Positions 51,028 to 60,687 of a stretch of 64,000 nucleotides of DNA are shown here, piece by piece. How positions within the stretch are numbered: position 1 is the first letter of the stretch; each line of letters opens with the position of its first letter. Position numbers and translations under genes: made by a program. The notes below the pieces were generated by a model. The model was not told where the DNA came from. It did not search any database and saw nothing but the letters and a program-made list of their open reading frames with translations. Source of the stretch: Streptomyces sp. NBC_00464 (GTDB lineage Bacteria; Actinomycetota; Actinomycetes; Streptomycetales; Streptomycetaceae); contig NZ_CP107899.1 in NCBI RefSeq assembly GCF_036013915.1, forward strand, positions 4,092,001-4,156,000, written 5' to 3'.

Positions 51028-51783
51028 ATGCACGTCCTCGTACTCGGCGGCACGACGGAGGCCCGTCGGCTGGCCGAACTACTGGTGGCGGAGCTGCCCA
51101 CGGGCGCCCGGGTGACGAGTTCGCTGGCCGGCCGGGTCACCGGACCGAGGCTGCCGCCCGGCGAGGTGCGCATCGGCGGTTTCGGCGGAGCCGAGGGCCT
51201 GGCCGCATGGCTGCGTACGCACCGGGTGGATGCGCTCATCGACGCCACCCATCCTTTCGCCGGGACCATCAGTTTCCACGCGGCCGCCGGTGCCGCTGCC
51301 GCCCATGTTCCCCTGCTCGCTCTGCGCCGTCCCGGCTGGGTGCCCGGCGCGGGCGACGACTGGCACCCGGCCGCCTCCCTGGAGGAGGCTGCGGCGGTGC
51401 TCCCCGCCCTGGGCCGGCGCGTGTTCCTCACGACGGGGCGCCTCGGCCTCGCCGCCTTCGCGGGGCTGGACGGCCTGTGGTTCCTGACGCGGTCGGTGGA
51501 CGCACCCGCACCGCCGTACCCCGCGCGGATGGAGACGCTGCTCGACCGGGGCCCGTTCACCCTCGACGGGGAGCGCGAGCTGATCCGCCGCCATCGCATC
51601 GACGTCCTCGTCACGAAGGACAGCGGTGGCGCGGCCACCGCCCCCAAACTCGCCGCGGCCCGCGAGGCGCGGATCCCGGTGGTCGTGGTGCGACGGCCAC
51701 CGGTCCCGGAAGGCGTGGCGGTGGCCGGCACCCCGGAGGAGGCCGTCACCCGGCTGCGCGACCACCTCGGCCACACGCCATGA
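51028..51783 (+). CDS. cobK: Precorrin-6A (or cobalt-precorrin-6A) reductase
   Basis: NADPH-dependent reductase of 251 residues in corrin-ring synthesis. The nucleotide motif is MHVLVLGGTTEARRLAELL, and the substrate region has DALIDATHPFAGTISFHAA and VLVTKDSGGAATAPKLAAAR, both family signatures. ATG at 51028 follows GGAGGG (51017-51022), which directly abuts the start codon of cbiD on the other strand. It is convergent with cobH, 12 bp between stops. Confidence 0.94.
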   Translation: MHVLVLGGTTEARRLAELLVAELPTGARVTSSLAGRVTGPRLPPGEVRIGGFGGAEGLAAWLRTHRVDALIDATHPFAGTISFHAAAGAAAAHVPLLALRRPGWVPGAGDDWHPAASLEEAAAVLPALGRRVFLTTGRLGLAAFAGLDGLWFLTRSVDAPAPPYPARMETLLDRGPFTLDGERELIRRHRIDVLVTKDSGGAATAPKLAAAREARIPVVVVRRPPVPEGVAVAGTPEEAVTRLRDHLGHTP

Positions 51784-51795
51784 CCGGCCGGGTGT

Positions 51796-52422
51796 TCACT
51801 CCTCCTCGCTGGCGATCGCGTTGATGGCCGAGGCCGCCATCGCACTGCCGCCCCGCCGGCCCCGCACGATCAGGTGATCGAGCCCCGACGGGTGCGCGGC
51901 CAGGGCGTCCTTGGACTCGGCGGCACCCACGAATCCGACCGGCACACCGATGACGGCGGCGGGACGCGGTGCCCCCTCCTCGATCAGTTCGAGCAGCCGG
52001 AACAGCGCGGTGGGCGCGTTCCCGACGGCGACGACCGCACCGTCCAGCCGGTCGCGCCACAGCTCCAGCGCGGCGGCGCTGCGGGTCGTACCGAGCTCCG
52101 CCGCGAGACCGGGCACCGCCGGGTCGGAGAGGGTGCACACCACCTCGTTGTCCGCGGGCAGCCGCCGCCGGGTGATGCCACTGGCCACCATCGCCACGTC
52201 GCACAGGATCGGCGCACCGCCCCGCAGCGCCGCCCGGGCACGGCCGACCACGTCCGGGGTGAAGGCGAGATCGCGCACCAGGTCGACCATGCCGCAGGCG
52301 TGGATCATCCGGACCGCCACCTGGCTCACATCGGCCGGCAGTCCCGTCAGGTCCGCCTCTGCCCGGATGGTGGCGAAGGACTGGCGATAGATGGCCGGTC
52401 CGTCCTTCTCGTACTGGTGCAC
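51796..52422 (-). CDS. cobH: Precorrin-8X methylmutase
   Basis: Enzyme of 208 residues that moves the C-11 methyl group to C-12, giving hydrogenobyrinate or its cobalt form. Seen are [34 protein letters not shown] with the catalytic His, [17 protein letters not shown] and [21 protein letters not shown] at 52422 begins the family N-terminus; the in-frame extension upstream is not conserved-looking. It is convergent with cobK. Confidence 0.93.
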   Translation of the reverse strand: MHQYEKDGPAIYRQSFATIRAEADLTGLPADVSQVAVRMIHACGMVDLVRDLAFTPDVVGRARAALRGGAPILCDVAMVASGITRRRLPADNEVVCTLSDPAVPGLAAELGTTRSAAALELWRDRLDGAVVAVGNAPTALFRLLELIEEGAPRPAAVIGVPVGFVGAAESKDALAAHPSGLDHLIVRGRRGGSAMAASAINAIASEEE

Positions 52423-52682
52423 AGTGCTGTCGCTCTCTTCGTCTCTGCATCGGGGAACGGCCGTACGGGCTCGCCCGAGGCTACCCACCGTGCGGGTGAT
52501 CCCCGCACGGCCGTCCCGATCACCCACATGGCGGAAATTCGTGACTGATCATCAGATCAACGGCGTGGCTGGCTCGGCCGTCCGAGTGTCACATGCCTAC
52601 GTTCACTCACGGTAACTGTCTGGGGTCAGAGCCGACGGGGCTGTCGAGGACGGACGTCGGTGTGAAGGGAAGAGGCTGGTTC

Positions 52683-55600
52683 ATGTCCGGACTGCGGCAC
52701 AGGTTTGCCCGTCTACCTGTGGGAATCACAGCTGCACTGACCCTGTTGTTCGTCTCCCAGGGGGCCGCGATGCCGCTCGAGGCGGCGGCGGACGACCCCA
52801 TGAGTTCCGTCGGGATCACCAAGACCAACAGCACGGGCGGTGATCCGCTGGAGCCCGGTGACGAGTTCATCTACACGCTCAACGGGCAGTGCTCGGGGCT
52901 GACGGTCGACTGCGTGGACTTCACCGTCACCGACACGCTGCCCGAGGGGCTGGACGTCACCAGCCTCCCGCAGTCCACCACCACCCGTGACGTCACGTAC
53001 GACGAGTCGACGCGGAAGCTCACCGTCGTCTACAAACAGCCGCTGCAGAATCCCGAGGGCAAGACCGGTCTGCGGGCGGGGCAGGCGGGCGCCGTGGAGA
53101 TCGGTATGCGGCTGCCTGCCGACACCCAGGCGGCGGACGGCACCACCATCAGCAACACCGCGGACGTCACGGCCGCCAACGCCGACCCGAAGTCATCGGC
53201 CTCCGATGTGACGGTCTCCATCCCGCGGGCGGTCAAGCCGGTGGCGACGAAGACCTGGGAGGACGGCTCCGCGGTCGCCGGCACCGGTGAGGAGTCGACG
53301 ATCACGCTCGGGGTACGTAACAACTCCTCCTCGTCCGCCGAGGTCACCGAGCTGTCCGTGTCCGACACGAGTGCGGAGACCTTCGAGTACTTCGACTTCA
53401 CCTCCGCCTCCGTGACCGCGTTTCCCAAGGGCGCCGACCAGGCGCACCTGGTGGTGACCACGGCCGACGGCGCCACGCACACCGGGGACGTCATCTCCTC
53501 GCCCGGCGAGCTGCCGCTGCCCGGTGGCGTCGCCGCGGGCGATGTCGTCGGGTTCGAGGTCGTGTTCACCAACAGCGGTGGTGACCCGCTGCCGTACGAC
53601 GCGACCGGCGGCACCGTCGAGGTGGGGCTGAAGCTCCGCGAGACCAAGCGTTCGGACGGGTCGCCGCTGCGGCCCACCGACAAGATCACCGTCGACAACT
53701 GCGCGGTCCCGTCCGCCCAGGAGACCACCGACGGCAAGGTCGTCGGTACGCAGGCCTGCGACACGTACGACATCCTGCCGGACGTTCTCGTGCTCAACGG
53801 GTCCAAGAAGTTCTTCCCGGACTCCAACGGCAACTTCGCGCAGGACAACGGCGAACACGCCGTGATCGGCGTGGACTCCCCGGTCAGCATGATGGTCGAC
53901 GTCAAGAACAACTCCCCGTTCCCGGTGAAGTCGATCACGATCACCGAGCCGGACGCGGACGCGGCCAGTGAGTTCGACAAGGTCGCGGTGAGCCAGGTCA
54001 GGCTGCGCCTCCCGGCAGGCGCCACCGAGGCGAAGCTGACCGTCACCTACGCCGACGGCACCAGCACCACGGACACGTACACCGAGAACCAGACCGTCGA
54101 CGTGGCCAAGGACGGCACCTCCGTCACCAAGGTGGAGGTCGTGTACACCGGCGTCGACGGCGACGGGAACCCCACGATCGAGGCGGGCGCCGACGCGGGC
54201 CTGGACCTCCACGGCACGCTGACCGACGCCGTCACCGCGGACGACCTGCCCTCCGGCAGCAGCCCCGGCATCGCCAACTGCGCCGGGTTCAAGGGAGACG
54301 CCGGCCGCACCGACGGCAGCGGAACCGCGACGGGCACCGCATGCCAGGACCTGCCCATCGAGTCGCCGAACAGCTCCGGGTCCGGTTCCAAGACCGTCGA
54401 CCAGACCGACGTGCCGCCCGGCCAGCCCATCCCGATGCATCTCAAGTTCAGCAACAACGGCAACAAGGCGCTGGTGGACCCGGTCCTCACCGACCCGCCC
54501 GCCGACGCGGACGGCAAGCCGACCGGCCCGAGCCCCTTCGACGTGCTGCAGATCGACTCCGTGTCGGTCTCCCCGTCCTCCGCCCCGGTCGCCATCGAGC
54601 TCTGGGACCCGACGGCGGGCGGCGGTGCGGGCGCCTGGGTCGCGTACGACGACTCCGACACCGCCCTGCTGCACCGGGCCACAGGCGTACGCGCCTCCTA
54701 CGACGGGAACATGCCGCCCCAGTCCAGCTTCACGGTCGACCTCGTCACCGAGCGCCGCGAAGGCGTCGAGGACGGGGGGACGTTCAACAACTGCTACTCG
54801 ATCTCCGCGGGCGGCGACTTCGTGGCCGGCGACCCGGTGTGCTCTCCCGAGCTCACCACCGGTCCCGCAGACGACTCGGCCTCCCTCAACAAGTCGATCA
54901 GCCCCGGTGAACTCCCCGAGTACGTCCCCGGACTGCCCCGGCAGCACGCGGACGCCTCGCTCACCGTGCGCAACACCGGCAACATGTCGGCCAAGTACCT
55001 GCAGATGACCGACCAGGACAGCGACTTCTTCGACGCCGTCGACCTCGTGTCGATCAAGTCGAACACGATGCCGGCCGGGGCCGACCGGGTGCAGATCGAC
55101 GCCTACGTCGACGGAGCCTGGGTCAACGGCACACCTTCGGCCTCCGCCGCCCTGCCCTCGGGCGTGAACGCCGCGGACGTGACCGGCATCCGTGCCACGT
55201 ACTCCTCGACCAGCGGATTCAACGACGGGTACACGATCACCCCGTGCGCCGAGACCGCCTGCTCCGGGGTGCTGGTTCTCGACGTCAGTCCGCGCCCGGC
55301 ACTGCGTGACGGCGGCGGTCCCGTCCCCAGCCATCTGGAGGACACCCTGAGCGGCAGCTTCCTCACCAAGATCGAGGACGAGGACAAGCCCAAGGACATC
55401 GCCCCGGTCAGCGCCACCCTCGACCTGGTCAAGGGTGACCCGGTGCTGGACGTGAGCAAGACGCCCAACACCGCACTCGCGCCCGGCGAGGACGCGCCCT
55501 TCTACCTGAAGGTCACCAACACCGGTACGGCGAACGTCCCGAACCTCGTGGTGAAGGACGCGCTTCCTGAAGGCATCGCGTTCGTCGACACCTTCGAGGG

Positions 55601-57887
55601 CGACAACGGCGAGCCCTACAAGGTCATCGACACCAAGGTGCCCGACGGAACGCCTCCTGTCCCGACCCCCGTGTTCAACCAGACGACCGGTGACGGCCGT
55701 GTCTCGGCACTCAGCTGGGACTTCTCCAAGAACGCGGACGGCTCGGCATGGGTGCTGGCTCCCGGCGCCACCCTGACCATCGAGATCCACGTCCGGCTGG
55801 AGGCCGGCATCAACGCCGGTGACGTCGTCACCAACACGATGGGTGCCACCTCCTCCGACCAGGACATGACCTGCGAGGGCACCTCGCAGAACGACGGCTC
55901 CTTCGGGGACGGCCTGTACTGCGTCGCCGAGGCGACCCTGACCGCCAAGTCCGGCGCTGCCTTCATGGCTCGCAAGTGGGTCTCCGGCAACGACGAACTG
56001 GGCTGGTACAACACCCGCTCCGGCAAGGTCGTCGACGTGGGCGACGACTCCTGCCTGACCGCCACCGACGCCACCGGCCGCCGCTACACCGCCAACCCGT
56101 GCATCGCGCTGGTCGACCCCGGCGACCAGTACCACTACCTGATGCGCGTCCAGAACGCCGGCACGGAGTCCGGCACCGCCATGCGCATCGTCGACCGCTT
56201 CCCCGTCCAGGGCGACAAGGGCGTCATCCTCGACGAGCAGCGGGGCACCGCGTGGGACAAGCGGCCCACGCTCGCCTCCGAGCCGAAGCTGGACGGGCCG
56301 GGCACCATGGCCGTCGCCTACGAGAACGACGAGCCGCTGTGCACCGACGACCTCGACATGGGCGGCGCCGGTTCGAACGCGGAACAGTGCCCGTCCTCCA
56401 CATGGGACGACGCCTACGGTGCCGCGGCGGTCGGCGCCCGGATGGAGCTCACGTTCAGCCCGGCGCTCGCCCCGGGCGGCACGGTCGACATCACGTACGC
56501 GATGGACACCCCGGTCGACGTCACCCACAACGGTGACCCGACGATCGCCTGGAACTCCTACGCGCACAACGAGACGACCGACCGGGCAGGATCCCCCCGG
56601 GTCCTCCAGGCCAACGAGCCCACCCAGGTCGGCGTCGCCCTCGCCTACGGCGGTCTGAAGCTGGTCAAGCAGCTCGGCGACCACCCCGACCAGCTGGACG
56701 GCCCGCTGAAGCGGATCCCGTTCCCGTACCACGTGACCTGCGTCATCGACCCGGAGGGCGGTGAGCCCCGTACGGTCCTCGACAAGGACTACCGGGTCTC
56801 CGTGAACAAGCCCGTCACCGTCGAGGACCTGCCGGCGGGTGCGCAGTGCTCGGTGTGGGAGACGTCCGCCCGCGGCGGCAGCGCCGACCACACCGCCGAC
56901 AACCCCGTCGAGGTGACGATCGTGCCGGGCATCGGCACCGAGCCGGTGCAGACGGCGGAGATCACCAACACCTTCCGGTTCGGTGAGCTGACGCTCAAGA
57001 AGGACCTGGAGGGCGACGCGGCGGACTACGCCACGGACCGCACGTTCAAGGTCGATGTCTCCTGCACCCTGCCGGACGCGTCCGGTGCGGCCGGTGACCG
57101 TGTCCTGCACAAGACCTACGAGGTGAAGACGGGCGAGCCCGTCACCGTGAAGCCCCTGCCGGTCAACAGTCGTTGCTGGGCGGAGGAGGTGGACACGGGC
57201 GGCGCCGCCAAGGCGGTCGTCGACCACGGTTCGCCCGACAACCCGGCTGTGGTCACGGCAGAGGGACCGGAGGGCGAGGGGGCGGTCATCACCGTCACCA
57301 ACACCTTCCCGGCCGCGAAGCTGACCGTCAGCAAGAAGGTGGTGAACGGCGGCTCGGGACCGTACGACTTCGGTCTCGCGTGCACCACGGACCAGGGCGA
57401 CGTCGCCCTCGCGGCGGACGACAGCGCCTTCTCCCTGAAGGACGGCGATGAGCGCGAGATCAGCGTGCCCGAGGGCGCGGAGTGCACCGTGACCGAGCTG
57501 AACGTGCCCGAGGGGGACACGGTGACCGTCACCGCGTCCGACGACGGGACGGACGGCACGGTGGTCGTCGCCGGCGAGGCATCGGTCGACGTCACGAACA
57601 CCTTCGAGAAGAAGCCGGACGGGGACGGCGGTGACAGCGGCGGCGGTGACCACGGTGGCGGTGACCACGGTGGCGGTGGCAACGGCGGTGGTGACCACAA
57701 CGGTGGTGGTGCCAACGGTGGCGGCGACCAGCCGGGTCCCGACAACGGCGGCAAGCCGGAGCACGACAACGGCCACCTGGCCGACACCGGTGCCTGGACC
57801 TGGACCGTCCTCGGCATCCTGGCTGCCGCGCTGGCCCTCGTGGGCGGAGTGACGGCCCGCACGCTCAGCCGCAGGCGCGCCGGCTGA
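52683..57887 (+). CDS. Giant LAXTG cell-wall-anchored surface protein
   Basis: Protein of 1734 residues. A signal peptide (GITAALTLLFVSQGAAMPLEA) is followed by repeated beta-sandwich modules of DUF11/isopeptide-like type, e.g. EPGDEFIYTLNGQ and APGEDAPFYLKVTNTG. Two or three DUF5979-like modules lie near the C-terminus (LTLKKDLEGDAADYATDRTF, LTVSKKVVNGGSGPYDFGLAC). A Gly/Asp/His-rich spacer (GGGDHGGGDHGG) precedes the sorting signal LADTG (1699-1703), a hydrophobic helix and RRRAG. LAXTG is the motif of class E sortases. ATG at 52683 gives the best signal peptide. Likely an adhesive or structural wall protein. Confidence 0.9.
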   Translation: MSGLRHRFARLPVGITAALTLLFVSQGAAMPLEAAADDPMSSVGITKTNSTGGDPLEPGDEFIYTLNGQCSGLTVDCVDFTVTDTLPEGLDVTSLPQSTTTRDVTYDESTRKLTVVYKQPLQNPEGKTGLRAGQAGAVEIGMRLPADTQAADGTTISNTADVTAANADPKSSASDVTVSIPRAVKPVATKTWEDGSAVAGTGEESTITLGVRNNSSSSAEVTELSVSDTSAETFEYFDFTSASVTAFPKGADQAHLVVTTADGATHTGDVISSPGELPLPGGVAAGDVVGFEVVFTNSGGDPLPYDATGGTVEVGLKLRETKRSDGSPLRPTDKITVDNCAVPSAQETTDGKVVGTQACDTYDILPDVLVLNGSKKFFPDSNGNFAQDNGEHAVIGVDSPVSMMVDVKNNSPFPVKSITITEPDADAASEFDKVAVSQVRLRLPAGATEAKLTVTYADGTSTTDTYTENQTVDVAKDGTSVTKVEVVYTGVDGDGNPTIEAGADAGLDLHGTLTDAVTADDLPSGSSPGIANCAGFKGDAGRTDGSGTATGTACQDLPIESPNSSGSGSKTVDQTDVPPGQPIPMHLKFSNNGNKALVDPVLTDPPADADGKPTGPSPFDVLQIDSVSVSPSSAPVAIELWDPTAGGGAGAWVAYDDSDTALLHRATGVRASYDGNMPPQSSFTVDLVTERREGVEDGGTFNNCYSISAGGDFVAGDPVCSPELTTGPADDSASLNKSISPGELPEYVPGLPRQHADASLTVRNTGNMSAKYLQMTDQDSDFFDAVDLVSIKSNTMPAGADRVQIDAYVDGAWVNGTPSASAALPSGVNAADVTGIRATYSSTSGFNDGYTITPCAETACSGVLVLDVSPRPALRDGGGPVPSHLEDTLSGSFLTKIEDEDKPKDIAPVSATLDLVKGDPVLDVSKTPNTALAPGEDAPFYLKVTNTGTANVPNLVVKDALPEGIAFVDTFEGDNGEPYKVIDTKVPDGTPPVPTPVFNQTTGDGRVSALSWDFSKNADGSAWVLAPGATLTIEIHVRLEAGINAGDVVTNTMGATSSDQDMTCEGTSQNDGSFGDGLYCVAEATLTAKSGAAFMARKWVSGNDELGWYNTRSGKVVDVGDDSCLTATDATGRRYTANPCIALVDPGDQYHYLMRVQNAGTESGTAMRIVDRFPVQGDKGVILDEQRGTAWDKRPTLASEPKLDGPGTMAVAYENDEPLCTDDLDMGGAGSNAEQCPSSTWDDAYGAAAVGARMELTFSPALAPGGTVDITYAMDTPVDVTHNGDPTIAWNSYAHNETTDRAGSPRVLQANEPTQVGVALAYGGLKLVKQLGDHPDQLDGPLKRIPFPYHVTCVIDPEGGEPRTVLDKDYRVSVNKPVTVEDLPAGAQCSVWETSARGGSADHTADNPVEVTIVPGIGTEPVQTAEITNTFRFGELTLKKDLEGDAADYATDRTFKVDVSCTLPDASGAAGDRVLHKTYEVKTGEPVTVKPLPVNSRCWAEEVDTGGAAKAVVDHGSPDNPAVVTAEGPEGEGAVITVTNTFPAAKLTVSKKVVNGGSGPYDFGLACTTDQGDVALAADDSAFSLKDGDEREISVPEGAECTVTELNVPEGDTVTVTASDDGTDGTVVVAGEASVDVTNTFEKKPDGDGGDSGGGDHGGGDHGGGGNGGGDHNGGGANGGGDQPGPDNGGKPEHDNGHLADTGAWTWTVLGILAAALALVGGVTARTLSRRRAG

Positions 57888-57908
57888 GCCGACGGCCCGC
57901 AGCACGGC

Positions 57909-57949
57909 AGGGCCCCGCACGAGAGCTCAAGGCTCTCGTGCGGGGCCCT
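57909..57949. terminator. Terminator of the surface protein gene
   Basis: Perfect 18-bp arms (57909-57926, 57932-57949) with a 5-nt loop, 21 bp past the stop. Confidence 0.9.
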
Positions 57950-58028
57950 TGCCATGCCCGCGCCTTCGCGGTCGGCGTACGCCGTCACCGTGGAAGCAGT
58001 GTCGGGCAGGGGCGATACAGTCGGCGTC

Positions 58029-58217
58029 GTGGTAAGTGCGCACACTCTGCTGAGAAACCTTCTCCTTCATGCCGACCGCCTCGCCCCGCACGCCGCGGCC
58101 GATCAGGGGCTGCGAACGCTGCTGCCCGGCGAGCAGGCCCGGCTCCGCGTGACCGGCGGCGGTTCCGCGGACGCGAAGAGGGCGCGGGCCGCCCTCTTGT
58201 GCGCGGACGCGAGGTGA
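58029..58217 (+). CDS. Small ORF coupled to the LacI regulator
   Basis: A 62-codon frame from GTG (58029), reading SAHTLLRNLLLHADRLAPHAAADQGLRTLLPGEQARLRV and ending ALLCADAR. Third positions are mostly G/C, as in real genes here, and its TGA overlaps the GTG of the LacI gene, suggesting coupled translation. I do not recognise it. It could be a small helical protein, or non-coding. Confidence 0.4.
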   Translation: MVSAHTLLRNLLLHADRLAPHAAADQGLRTLLPGEQARLRVTGGGSADAKRARAALLCADAR

Positions 58218-59245
58218 ACAGTCCCGCACGTGTGACGATCAAGGACGTTGCCGCCCGGGCGGGTGTGTCCAAGGGGGCCGTCTCGCTGGCGTTCAACCAG
58301 AAGCCGGGCGTCTCGGCTGCCACCCGCCAGAGGATCTTCGAGGCCGCGAAGGAGCTGGGCTGGGCGCCGAACCTCACCGCGCGCAGCCTCTCCAGCCAGC
58401 GGGTGGACATCATCGGCCTGGCCCTGTGCCGCCCCGCCCGGCTGCTGGGACTCGAACCGTTCTACATGGACTTCATCTCCGGTATCGAGAGCGTGCTGGC
58501 CGAGCGGTCGCACTCCTTGCTCCTGAGGCTGGTGCGGGATCTCGACGAGGAGACCGAGCAGTACAGGTCCTGGTGGCGGAGCCAGACGATCGCGGGCGCC
58601 ATCCTGGTCGACTTCCACGAGGACGATCCGAGGGTTCCGTCGCTGGAGTCCATCGGGCTGCCGGCGGTGGCCGTCGGGCATCCGTCCCTCACCGGCTCGT
58701 TCCCCGCGGTGTGGACCGACGACGCCACGGCCGCGGCCGAGGCCGTCCGCTATCTGGCGGCGCTCGGACACCGGCGCATCGCCCGCGTCGGCGGTCCGGT
58801 CGGTCTCGGGCACAGCGCCATCCGGGCCACCGCCTTCGCGGCCACGATGCGGGAGCTGGGCCTTGAGGCAGGCCGGCAGATCGCGACGGGCTTCGACGGA
58901 AGCGAGGGGGCCAGGGCGACCCGGTCCCTGCTGATGTCGGCCGAGCGCCCCACGGCCATCGTCTACGACAACGACATCATGGCCGTCGCAGGAGCGGGAG
59001 TCGCCGCCGAGATGGGCTTCGTGGTCCCCGACGACCTGTCCCTGCTCGCCTGGGACGACTCGCAGCTGTGCCGGATCACGCACCCCACCCTGTCGGCCAT
59101 GAGCCACGATGTGCACAACTTCGGAGCGCAGGTGGCCCGCACACTCTTCGCGGTCATAGAAGGCCGGCACACCGGATCCGTACAGGTACCGACCCCGTCC
59201 CTCACCCCGCGGGGTTCCACCGCGAAGGCGCCTTCCCGGAGTTGA
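58214..59245 (+). CDS. LacI-family transcriptional regulator
   Basis: Repressor-type protein of 343 residues. The DNA-binding domain is VTIKDVAARAGVSKGAVSLAFNQKPGVSAATRQRIFEAAKELGWAPN, with the hinge helix NLTARSLSSQRVDIIGL. The effector domain is of periplasmic-binding type (FYMDFISGIESVLAERSHSLLL; VWTDDATAAAEAVRYLAALGHRRIARVGG; PTAIVYDNDIMAVAGAGVAAEMGFVVPDDLSLLAWDDS). GTG at 58214 is used; a GTG at 58232, just before TIKDV, is an alternative. No sugar genes are adjacent, so the target is unknown. Confidence 0.92.
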   Translation: MNSPARVTIKDVAARAGVSKGAVSLAFNQKPGVSAATRQRIFEAAKELGWAPNLTARSLSSQRVDIIGLALCRPARLLGLEPFYMDFISGIESVLAERSHSLLLRLVRDLDEETEQYRSWWRSQTIAGAILVDFHEDDPRVPSLESIGLPAVAVGHPSLTGSFPAVWTDDATAAAEAVRYLAALGHRRIARVGGPVGLGHSAIRATAFAATMRELGLEAGRQIATGFDGSEGARATRSLLMSAERPTAIVYDNDIMAVAGAGVAAEMGFVVPDDLSLLAWDDSQLCRITHPTLSAMSHDVHNFGAQVARTLFAVIEGRHTGSVQVPTPSLTPRGSTAKAPSRS

Positions 59246-59328
59246 GAGAAGCAGTGCCCCGCGCTGCTGCCGATATGGAACGGGGTGAAAGCCCGAACGG
59301 CTCCGAAGACGACCGAAAGGCAATCAGT

Positions 59329-59354
59329 GGCCTGATCCGCTGAGCGGATCAGGC
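59329..59354. terminator. Hairpin after the LacI gene; left copy of a 26-bp hairpin pair
   Basis: Arms GCCTGATCCGC (59330-59340) and GCGGATCAGGC (59344-59354) with loop TGA. The 26 bp match the terminator beside tRNA-Pro (61021-61046) at 23 positions. Confidence 0.75.
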
Positions 59355-59580
59355 GTCCGGGAAAACTTCTGCCATCACGGGATATGTACGGATCGCGGAG
59401 CCGTGACGTGCGTGCGAATGCCGTGAACGCGATGACTGATTCCTCCCATTCGGGCACCGCTGCGGCTGATTCAGCTCGATAGTCCCATTCAATGTCACAT
59501 GCTGACCATTTCGCGACGGAAGTTTGGAATTCCTCGTGGCATGTGCATTCAATGCGATACTCTCCGCACGTCAGGATTAC
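59350..59580 (-). pseudogene. Possible decayed coding remnant
   Basis: The 360-bp gap 59246-59605 is less GC-rich than its surroundings. One minus-strand frame reads protein-like text (CGEYRIECTCHEEFQTSVAK, then WSACDIEWDYRAESAAA) but has no start codon near and runs on into the LacI gene. It may be a relic or chance. Confidence 0.2.
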
Positions 59581-59605
59581 CTGACTGTCACTTGATGGGG
59601 GAAGA

Positions 59606-60160
59606 GTGAAGACTTCAGTAGGCTTTGCCGGAATCTGTGCCGTCCTGCTCGCTGCGACCGTGGCGGTGCCTGCCGCGTCGGCGGCCGACAGGTCCGAGCC
59701 GACGGGTAATACGTCGATTGCGACCGTGGATGTCAAGGGCGTTCAGGTCGACAAGCAGGCAAGTGACGCAACCAAGCAGATCGTTGCGGCCGATGCGAAG
59801 GTTGCCGCAGCCGCTGCCAACGTATGCGGAACCGGCTACACCATCTCCGTCAGTGCCGCCCGGTACGGCACGTACGGCACCACGTACACCTGGACCAACG
59901 GCAAGACGACAGGCAGCAGCTACTACGACAAGCCGATCTGCGCCGTGTTCTTCAACGACACCGGAGTCGCGCACTCCATGCGCCTCAAGCTGGCGGACAA
60001 CTACACGGACACCGCCGACGTCGAGGACTCCGGAACGTTCAGCAGCTACGCCGGCCCCGTTTACCAGAACCGTGGCTATTGCGGCAAGGCGTACTCGTAC
60101 ATGAAGATCGGCACCAGCGTCGTCGTCGACAACTACCTCACCGTGGGTGCCTGTAACTGA
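59606..60160 (+). CDS. Small secreted protein of unknown function
   Basis: Exported protein of 184 residues: signal peptide (about 1-27, VGFAGICAVLLAATVAVPAASA), an Ala/Lys/Asp-rich helical propeptide-like stretch (about 28-72), then a beta-rich domain rich in Tyr, Thr and Gly (GTGYTISVSAARYGTYGTTY, SYYDKPICAVFFNDTGVAH, VYQNRGYCGKAYSYMKIG). Cysteines at CGTGY, PICAV, GYCGK and the C-terminal ACN could form two disulfides. I do not recognise a family. GTG at 59606 follows GGGGGAAGA. It overlaps the lipoprotein gene by 1 bp. Base composition is less GC-rich than neighbours. Confidence 0.8.
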   Translation: MKTSVGFAGICAVLLAATVAVPAASAADRSEPTGNTSIATVDVKGVQVDKQASDATKQIVAADAKVAAAAANVCGTGYTISVSAARYGTYGTTYTWTNGKTTGSSYYDKPICAVFFNDTGVAHSMRLKLADNYTDTADVEDSGTFSSYAGPVYQNRGYCGKAYSYMKIGTSVVVDNYLTVGACN

Positions 60161-60687
60161 TGCAATTCCGCCGCACTGTGCTGCGCCCCGCCACCTGGGG
60201 CGCAGCACTGCTCATCACCGCGCTGGCCACCGGATGCTCGGACGGTACGAGTCCTTCGGCCGCCCCCTCGTCCTCTTCTGCTGCCCCTTCGTCGGCCCCT
60301 CCAGCCGCATCGAGCAGTACTCCGGGCAATTCGGGTACTCCGAGTACTCCGGCGACAACTGAGGCGAGTCCGGAACCGTCGCCGGTCATCAGTCACCAGG
60401 GCAAGACGAAGATCATTACGCTTGGTGATGTGGAGGTCCGGGTCACTCGCGGTGCGATCGGCTTCAATGTCGCCTGCAATGCCACCAATACCTATGACAG
60501 GACTCTCAACATCAGGGTCACCGTCAGCGTGGGAATCGGCGAGGACTGGGTGCGCGCCACTGAATTCGACTTCCCGAATGTGGCGGCAGGACAGACGGGC
60601 AGGGAGACCACTCTCGTAGGCGATTCCTACGAGGGTGAATTGCCGGACGAACCGAAGGTCTACATCGACTCGGTCATAAACTACTGA
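60160..60687 (+). CDS. Lipoprotein of unknown function
   Basis: Lipoprotein of 175 residues: a signal peptide with lipobox LATGC, then a Ser/Pro/Thr/Ala-rich linker (about 29-72) and a beta-rich domain (TKIITLGDVEVRVTRGAIGFNVACNATNTYDRTLNIRVTV in part). The domain resembles Ig-like surface lipoproteins. ATG at 60160 overlaps the TGA of the preceding gene (TGATG), so the two are translated together and may act together at the cell surface. Moderately low GC. Confidence 0.82.
   Translation: MQFRRTVLRPATWGAALLITALATGCSDGTSPSAAPSSSSAAPSSAPPAASSSTPGNSGTPSTPATTEASPEPSPVISHQGKTKIITLGDVEVRVTRGAIGFNVACNATNTYDRTLNIRVTVSVGIGEDWVRATEFDFPNVAAGQTGRETTLVGDSYEGELPDEPKVYIDSVINY

Noticed and set aside
53193..57920. 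1575-codon minus-strand frame opposite the LAXTG protein
   Set aside because: Codon-bias shadow; composition is uniformly Val/Arg/Gly/Asp with no domain, whereas the plus-strand frame has signal peptide, modules and sorting signal.
59350..59552. Minus-strand 67-codon ORF in the gap after the LacI gene
   Set aside because: No ribosome site, no third-position GC bias, overlaps the terminator hairpin. A different minus-strand frame reads more protein-like and is listed only as a possible relic.
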